From Ophiothrix spiculata (taxonomy: Eukaryota; Echinodermata; Ophiuroidea; Amphilepidida; Ophiotrichidae): 24,840 nucleotides of DNA. Shown one piece after another: positions 18,594-24,840 of the stretch. The notes under the pieces are model-generated. The model searched no databases and was not told where the DNA came from. It worked only from the letters and a program-made list of their open reading frames with translations. A program made the translations under genes and the position numbers. Within the stretch, counting starts at the first letter, position 1, and every line of letters begins with the position of its first letter. The DNA is taken from the NCBI GenBank assembly GCA_000969725.1, contig JXSR01S010346.1; one strand, written 5' to 3'.

Positions 18594-19599
18594 GTGAGTG
18601 AAGGGGATCATTTTATGGGTGTATGTATTTGTGTAAAGGATCGTAATTTAGTTGTTACATCTTTCTTATTTCTATATTTCAAATGGAAGGATCCTTCTTT
18701 CATAATTATGCATATAAACTAGAAATAGTATTTTACTTGAACTAGTTTTGTGCTGTGTCTGTCTCTGTGTAATGCACAAGCCAGGATAACTCAGCCCATT
18801 TGTTTCTTCTCCCACCCAAGGGTCTGCATATATTGTTTACAGAAAGATCGCTGCATATCAGATCCATATCAATGGTTGTGCAGAACAAGTTTTTCAAAGA
18901 TCTATAACATGTATGATTTTTTAAGAGGTTATGTCCATTATGGTCCAGGACTTTTCTCGTTTTTTTCTTTACAACAATTATAGGTCAAAATAGCCATGAG
19001 GGGAGATTAGCACAATAGGTTGTAGATATTTCCAAAAAATCTAGCTATGTGGAAGGTATTTTGAAAATTTGAAAACCGTTGATTTTGTTCTTTTTGCCCA
19101 CATGTGACCATGAAAAGATGCACAAATGATAATAGGCCTACATCGGGGCATGCATGCATCGGTGACCCGCCTACATCATCCAGTTCAATGTTATTTCCAA
19201 AATTTTCACTGATGTATGTGTCTCACTATAATTTTTAGTACGTGATCAATATAAAATGCGATAGGAGGTGACAGAGGTTCCTAGAGCGGTAACAAGAACC
19301 AATTACACTTTGATCTTGTCTTTCACTGTTGAATCCTGCAGTGAAATATGTTCTTGTACTAGCCACCTACACATGATAATTTCATTAGACCACATTCAGA
19401 CTGATGTAAACTAAAAGTTGTTTTTCAAACCTTTTACTTCACTTTCATTTTTTATTCAGAGGAAAATGAAACAATCAAATTTTCGATGTGATTTTTGAAG
19501 ATTTTTTGTGTGATGTAATTTGACTTAACAAAGTAACACTGCTAGGAGTCTCATTCCATCCAAATATTATCATAATATGTAATAGAACTATATCGACCA

Positions 19600-20128
19600 C
19601 CCGGGGGGGCCACTTATATACTTTCATGTAGTGTCATCAGCGAGCAGACCCTCAAATTTTGTACCCTAAACACTGACCTGGGTGATGTGTAATCCTAACC
19701 CTTATCACTGACCTTTGTGTAAAAATGATACCCTTATCGCTGACCAATCGTATTTCAAGCACCCTTTTCACTAACCTACCATAAAAAGCCCTTAAAAATT
19801 ATGTGAATGAGATGCCAGGAAATGGCCTATGGTAATAGAAGCAACGTGATTTTATCGAATAGGGCCCGAGTTCCAGGTGTTTTCTGGATTTTTCAGAGGT
19901 TTTTGTGTTAATTCATGGTCTTAAAATTCATACTGTAATCGCTGACTACTTGTTCTTATAATCAATACCCTAAACGCTGATTTGTGCTTCTGAAAGTATA
20001 CCCTTTTTTCCAAAATAATGTGAAATTGATACCCTTATCGCGGTCCGTGACAATTTGCAAAAAAGTACCCTTTCCCTTTGATTTCTGCTCTCTGATGACC
20101 CCACGTTTACACTCAGTGGACCCCCGGG
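19600..20128. mobile_element. CCCGGGGG-ended MITE, 529 bp, 8-bp target duplication
   Basis: The left end is CCCGGGGGGGCCACTTA; the right end, reverse-complemented, is CCCGGGGGTCCACT. Both continue to a shared TCATCAG(C/A)GAGCAGA. The flanks atcgacca (19592-19599) and attgacca (20129-20136) match at 7 of 8 bases. The core holds about nine degenerate copies of a motif near TACCCTTATCGCTGACC. It has no coding capacity. Eight-base duplications occur in hAT, P, Merlin and others, so no superfamily is assigned. Confidence 0.8.
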
Positions 20129-20530
20129 ATTGACCATAGTCCCTCCTCCACCCTAAATTTGAACAGTTATTGCAAATGTATGTGAGATTTGTTTTACATG
20201 TAGTGTGGGTTTTCCTGAAGCGGAAAATGAGTTTTTTCAGGGGTACTTGGTTATTTAATTTACAGTTTTGAAATGAAATTTATTTTATGATAGCCCTGTA
20301 CAGGAAAGCTGTTTGAAATTAAATTGACCAAATCTATTTTTGTAATCTTGAGTTTCACTCTGGACATAATTAGATAATAGAGGAAGTTGTTCAAGTAAAT
20401 CAGAATGCTTGTTGGCTTTTCATAAGCACTGGCTTGACCTTCGCACTGATGGTTGTCAATTTGAGGCCTTTGGTATTCCTGTTATCAAATTATTCATGGA
20501 ATTGGGGGAGGGGATGATTTGAAATTGACC

Positions 20531-21105
20531 TACTGTAAACAGGAATATTTCGCGAGCAGAATTTTCCGTGAAACCAGACAGTCACAACCTTTCTTCGCAT
20601 GTTAAATTAGCATTTTAAAGGTGCAATTCATGATTTTGATGTGACAAAAACCTCGCCTGTTTTCTAGCTAAACAAAAAGAAGAGTATACTATAAATATAT
20701 TCTGAAAATTTCACTTGATTCCGACCATTCGTTTCCAAGTTACAAGCTTTATAGCATTATGAAAATCCCCATAGGCTACAGTGTTGTAATTACTGTCGGG
20801 GCCCCGACAATAATTAGAAAATGACACATTTTCTCACTTTTCTCAAAAATGCAAGCACATATGAAAGAATGGTTTGGGGATCGTAACATATACCAGTTGA
20901 GGATTGTTATAAGCTAAAAAACTCAATTTTGATAGCGGTGACCTTGAGTTTGAAAAGTGGATCATGAATTGCCCCTTTAAAGCTTCATTACATAGACCTG
21001 CACATATTAAAAATGAATGTAATCGAGGGGTGTTATATTCTCGGTTAGATGTTGATTCGCGAAATTCGCAAAAATTAACCCCTCGCAAAAATAACCCCAT
21101 ATTAC
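20531..21105. mobile_element. Candidate older element split by the TTAA-type MITE
   Basis: On the left, TACTGTAAACAGGAATATTT and CGCGAG; on the right, reading inward on the minus strand, TATTGTAATATGGGGTTATT, then TTTGCGAGGGG and TTCGCGAA. Sequences with TACTGTA ends and TTCGCGAA cores are common repeats in marine invertebrates (general recollection). The better preserved MITE at 20619-20976 sits between these halves. Boundaries and family are uncertain. Confidence 0.35.
20619..20976. mobile_element. TTAA-type (Kolobok-like) MITE, 358 bp
   Basis: The left end AGGTGCAATTCATGAT and the reverse complement of the right end AGGGGCAATTCATGAT match at 15 of 16 bases. TTAA lies at 20615-20618 and 20977-20980. 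A perfect GC-rich palindrome TGTCGGGGCCCCGACA (20794-20809) sits within a few bases of the exact centre. TTAA duplication with AGG-type ends suggests Kolobok (inference). The minus-strand ORF overlapping it is not coding. Confidence 0.75.
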
Positions 21106-22915
21106 AATATATGCTTCAATTTAAACTAACACTGGTTTGTTAACGTGTCATACCATTGCTCCTATTCTATGTGCCTAGGGGCTTGGTTTAGTCCTTTAAT
21201 GTGTGTATGTTTAGTCATTGATGTTTCTGAACTCAAACATGGTAACCATTTAAAAAATATCTTGTGCTTTTTTGCAAAAAATCTTGATTTTTTCCTTGTC
21301 TTAAACCTTTATGTTTACTCAGACCTTGGGCTCGAGTAAGTACTGCACTGATTTATTTAGGCCCAAGTATGTTAAAAACACCAATGATATTGGTACCATC
21401 ATTTGATAAATGTTCATGTTGTTTTTGAATGGGAGATGTTGTCATTTTCAAGCATCCTCGTTATAACAGTTCTTGCAGATCTATAAAATAAGCATGGTAT
21501 GCAATTTGCGGGCAGGCTATGGTATAGAACTGATTGGCCTTTGGCTCAATTCCACACATTCTGAGATGGCTGAGTCTGACAGTTCTTCTGTCTTTAGCTG
21601 TCTGTCAAATAGTTGTTGCCAGAGCAGCATCATATTCTCACATGATGTAGGACAAAGTTAATGTTCAATGTTCAAGCATCCTTTTGGGAGTTCAATGTGG
21701 TAACACTGGTGGATGTAGATGTTTGAAAATAAACTCCTGACATGCCTGAGGTTGTGTTGATGAAACTTTGTAGGAGTTTTGGGTTCATCCTTCTACTGTG
21801 TACTTTATAATCATCTCATGGAAAGAATGTTATGATTTCATCGCTGATAATGTCTACTCACGTGTTGATGAAGAGTGTTGTTGATCCAAGGTAGGGCTTA
21901 TCCTGATGAAAAGTTTGAAACTGTTTACATGAATAAAATTGTCTTCGCTGAACATTATTCAAAATTTAATGCTGTGCTTCCTTTTGCATGTTTTGATTTT
22001 GTTAATCTTCTCTTATGGATAAGTACAGTAAAAGCAATTTTCTTGTCTCGTTTATCATGCTAGTTTAGTATTTTACCATCAAATCATAAGGCCACCGAGA
22101 AGTATGTAGGCCCTATATGGTAGGCCTACATATTGCATTTGCTATTAAAAATCTAAAAACAAGTAGGCCAGCTAATTGAAAGTTGATCTTAGATAAATAT
22201 TTCATGGTTATGTTAAAATATGTTTAATTCATACAACCTCGGAAGATTCATTTGCATCAAAAGCTGTATGAAGATGATACAACACCAGGATGTTCTTCTA
22301 ATTAATGAATCTTCAATCAAAAATATCAATATCAAGTCTTATAAAAACACTCAGTTGTATGCCATTGCATAATTTCAGTTAATCAAATTAAAGGAGCAAT
22401 TGTTTCATAGTTCCAGTTCATTAAGAAACATAATGGATATAGATTTGAAATCGACACAACTAGTACTTGACATGATTGTGTGGAAATTCCTTGCATAAAT
22501 TTTACATGAATTGAATCGGGACTTGCCTATATAATGTGCAACTGTATAACAACTGCTGAATATCATTAGCATAATGAGCTGCTAACTTCACCAGATTTGT
22601 CTACATTGGTGTAAGCTTTATGCTTCTGTTTATTTGTCCTCAACCAACAAAGGGCAGCTAGTGGTGTTGCAATCAGGTCAACCAATGCCAAGGGCTGATT
22701 TGGGTCATTAACACGCAGTTACACCAGCGCTTGTGATGCCTGTCATTCAGTTTGATCGGGACCTATGCTTTACCTCTGATGTATTGTTTGGACAACTTTT
22801 GATCTATTGTTTTGGACTGAATGTTTTGTTTTGTTGAAAGTGCCAAGTGAATCAACAATTTGACACTAAGTTCTGGTTGATGGAATATCTGGATATGAAA
22901 AACCTATCAGTGACT

Positions 22916-23304
22916 CCCGGGGGGGCCACTTACCTATAATGGTGTACACATGCGTGAACAAAGGTTTTCAAAATACCCCCTAAACACGTTTTTCGAGTAG
23001 CCTTAAAAATGACCCCTAAACAAGGATTTCACGCCGTTATTTCTTTCATTTTTACCCCTTAACAAGTTTTTATAAATAAACACCCCTAAAACAAGTTTAT
23101 ATGCCCTGAATAAAAAATAAAAAATTACCCCCAAACACGTTTGGTCGGATTTTGAAAATATACCCCTTTTTGTTGAAAATCAGTGTTTTCTGACCCCTAA
23201 ACACGAAACGTACGGACCGTGCCTCTTGACAAAAATACCCCCCTTTTCCCGTGTTTTTTTGTTCACGCATGTGTACAACAGTATGGCTAAGTGGCCCCCC
23301 CGGG
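22916..23304. mobile_element. CCCGGGGG-ended MITE, 389 bp, perfect 8-bp target duplication
   Basis: The inverted ends of about 47 bases (22916-22962 and 23258-23304) start CCCGGGGGGGCCACTTA and share GTACACATGCGTGAACAAA. CAGTGACT flanks it exactly at 22908-22915 and 23305-23312. The core has about eight degenerate units built on ACCCCTAAACACG, spaced roughly 28-46 bases apart, all in one orientation. A minus-strand ORF through it is a by-product of the repeats. The first 17 bases equal those of the element at 19600, but the cores are unrelated. Confidence 0.9.
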
Positions 23305-23759
23305 CAGTGACTTTGGTAAACTATAGCTACCAATGGTAAATGACTAGATCTACATGTGCTACATTTGTCTCAGCTGATACACAAGCAGGTCATTGCATCC
23401 TGCCGTATATTATGTGCGGACAATGTTGTGACAGATATAACTTGGTAATAGACCGGAGTCCCATTGTAGGGTCTGCATGGAATATGGGCCATACATTGAA
23501 GCTTGTAAGCTTAAATCAAAACACAGTTTAGACTTGTAGGGCCTACATTTTTGGAATGGATGGATTCCTTTATTAGCTGACTTTGGTGGTTGAGCTTTAT
23601 TTTATCTGTGTGGTGTTATGGCATCATCTGCTCTAGTGTGGGCTGAATGCTACAAGGATGCAAGGTATGAATCAGGTGTAAGAATCTGTAGAATTTGGCG
23701 AAAATTTTTCAAAAAATGTGTCCAAATTGGTGGGATTTCTTTCATTTACATAAAACAAT

Positions 23760-23862
23760 TATTACTAAATTTATTTTTGTATGTATCGTTGTTTTGTACT
23801 TGACTATATACCTGTATGTTTGGTTACTGTCAATAAAAGATTCTGATTCTGATTCTGATTCT
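23760..23862 (+). repeat. Probable non-LTR retrotransposon 3' tail with (GATTCT)4
   Basis: TTACTGTCAATAAAA followed by four perfect GATTCT units (23839-23862) has the look of the 3' terminus of a LINE whose tail is a short tandem repeat rather than poly-A. The upstream T-rich stretch would be its 3' UTR. No reverse-transcriptase reading frame lies upstream, so the copy is heavily 5'-truncated. It could alternatively be a simple microsatellite. Confidence 0.5.
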
Positions 23863-24140
23863 AAAACAATAAAGATATCACATTAATTCTGGGAAATGAA
23901 ATTGAAAAACAGAACAATATTTAGTGAATAGATAGGCCATGATGTGACAAATAATTTACATGGTAAAAGGTAATATTTAAATAGAAAAAGATGCATTTTA
24001 TGAATTGCAGTACATCATGGAAAGTATTGCTTTTTAAAGATGTTATAATGGCCTAGGCCTATGTTTTTGATGCTAGTGTGTATGTTCATTATAATGTATT
24101 TCAATTTTTCTTTATCTTCTTCTTTTTTTTTTTTGCACAG

Positions 24141-24303
24141 GGTGAGGAAACTGCAGGAAACGTTAACAGCAGTTCAACAGCTGGAGCAAAATATGGTTCA
24201 ACTAAAACAATGGCTGACCCATATGGAACACGAGCTGGGCACCCCTGTGGTCTACGAGACATGTCAGTCGGCTGAAATTAAAGAAAAGCTACACAATCAG
24301 CAG
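24141..24303 (+). CDS. SYNE1: Nesprin exon 12, spectrin repeat
   Basis: The exon has 163 bases; the first base completes the split arginine codon and 54 codons follow. It encodes VRKLQETLTAVQQLEQNM, LKQWLTHMEHELG, then TPVVYETCQSAEIKEKLHNQ and Q. From memory the pattern KKLKET, QQLDKNM, LRTWLA, PVVYD.C, EIQ.KL.EQQ of vertebrate nesprin-1 lines up along the whole exon, the strongest family evidence in the window. The acceptor follows a 20-base T-rich tract; the donor is CAG|gtatgt. It starts helix A and B of a repeat that must continue downstream of the window. Confidence 0.93.
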
Positions 24304-24840
24304 GTATGTTCACTAGGTAGATCATATTCAATTTGGACTTCAGTAGGCCGAGCAAAATAAATTTTATGTTTCTTTTCTGGGTTTTGAAAAAAGTGGAAGA
24401 CTTACTTTTTATTTTTTATATTAAACCACTAATCTTATCCAACGCCGTTTTGGCATGTTCATTGTGCAAAGTGATATCAAACAGAATATGAAGATGTCTT
24501 ATTTTGTTTCTTATTTGAGAGTTGAGTCGTTCATTGATCACAAAACTCTCTCGAAATGCTTCATTACACATTTTGCAAGACTGTTTTACCTTCTGAAAAA
24601 AATGAACAAGCTAGGCTATAATGACAATTTACAAAATAAAAGGAAATGTTAAGAATATTCAAAAGAGAAAGCTTGAGTGGATGAGAAATCAAAAGCGTTT
24701 TTTTTTTCTTTGCCACATACCACCTCAAATATATTTTCCGACCTTTTGAAACATGAAGGCGCTATATCATGAAAACGCACAAATAGCAACAAACACATGT
24801 CAGTTTTGCGATTCTTAAGTAATCGCATAAAAAGCACTAG
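24304..24840 (+). other. Intron 12, 5' part
   Basis: Phase 0 intron running off the window end. It is AT-rich, and no gene or repeat is recognised in these 537 bases. Confidence 0.75.

Larger units (their letters stand above)
18594..24140 (+). other. Intron 11, 5.5 kb, repeat-rich
   Basis: Phase 2 intron, starting gtgagt and ending in a long T tract with gcacag. Stretches 18600-19590, 21110-22900 and 23320-23750 hold no recognised gene or repeat beyond scattered TAGGCCTA motifs. Elements within it are listed separately (19600-20128, 20531-21105, 20619-20976, 22916-23304, 23760-23862). Confidence 0.75.
1..24303 (+). other. SYNE1: Internal segment of a nesprin (SYNE1-like) gene, 12 exons
   Basis: Twelve exons joined at GT-AG borders give one open frame of about 901 residues with no stop. 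It is made of roughly eight to nine consecutive spectrin repeats, judged from periodic helix-A and helix-C tryptophans (for example WLEEAQ, KWNDL, EQWQNV, DRWKRL) and leucine heptads. Known of the family: nesprins are tail-anchored giants of the outer nuclear membrane whose KASH tail binds SUN proteins and whose spectrin rod spans to actin, microtubules or motors. The order YQEEI, then DRWKRL, then PVVYETC agrees from memory with the late rod of vertebrate nesprin-1, upstream of KASH. Introns 3, 7 and 11 are phase 2 and all others are phase 0. Start and stop codons lie outside the window. Invertebrate deuterostomes may have a single nesprin, so SYNE1 versus SYNE2 cannot be decided here; other spectrin-repeat giants such as dystonin or MACF are less likely. 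Confidence 0.85.

Noticed and set aside
22916-23304. A CRISPR-like array, because of regularly repeated units
   Set aside because: The units are degenerate and irregularly spaced, enclosed by inverted ends and an 8-bp target duplication, in a spliced eukaryotic gene.
23695-23886. ORF ending in a Ser-Asp repeat
   Set aside because: The SDSDSD stretch is the translated (GATTCT)4 microsatellite of a retrotransposon tail.

Overview
The window is intronic-rich animal nuclear DNA. On the + strand it carries an internal piece of one very large gene: twelve exons (2704 coding bases, about 901 residues) with an open frame through every GT-AG junction. The translation is a continuous chain of spectrin repeats. 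The last three exons (motifs YQEEI, DRWKRL, LKQWL, PVVYETC) match what I remember of the late rod of nesprin-1 (SYNE1), the giant outer-nuclear-membrane LINC-complex protein that links the nucleus to the cytoskeleton. Neither the actin-binding N-terminus nor the C-terminal KASH domain is in the window, so the gene continues on both sides.

Organism: the compact exons, tRNA-derived SINEs, many short inverted-repeat elements with G/C-run ends and recurrent TAGGCCTA suggest a marine invertebrate deuterostome (echinoderm, hemichordate or cephalochordate; a brittle star would fit). This is inference from general appearance, not a search.

Layout: exons 1-10 lie in 1-10576 and are separated by introns of about 0.5-1.9 kb. 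Introns 10 (10577-18426) and 11 (18594-24140) are far larger and hold most of the mobile DNA. Exon 12 ends at 24303 and the window closes inside intron 12. No gene other than the nesprin is supported; the other ORFs are chance frames in introns or in repeats.

Mobile DNA: three tRNA-derived SINEs (about 3749, 4526 and, on the minus strand, 9899-10201); two TTAA-flanked elements with AGG.GC ends and a palindrome near their middle (797-1120, 20619-20976); a TTAA-flanked piggyBac-like MITE (13356-13952); a TAA-flanked Harbinger-like MITE (15859-16174); two elements sharing CCCGGGGG ends and 8-bp target duplications but with unrelated, internally repeated cores (19600-20128, 22916-23304); several weaker candidates; and a non-LTR retrotransposon tail with (GATTCT)4.

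The most notable gene-level feature is at the 3' end of exon 9. Its last 131 coding bases plus the first 18 intron bases occur three times in tandem with a 149-bp period, giving three identical strong 5' splice sites. Only the first keeps the frame; the other two lead to a stop codon placed where nonsense-mediated decay would be expected.
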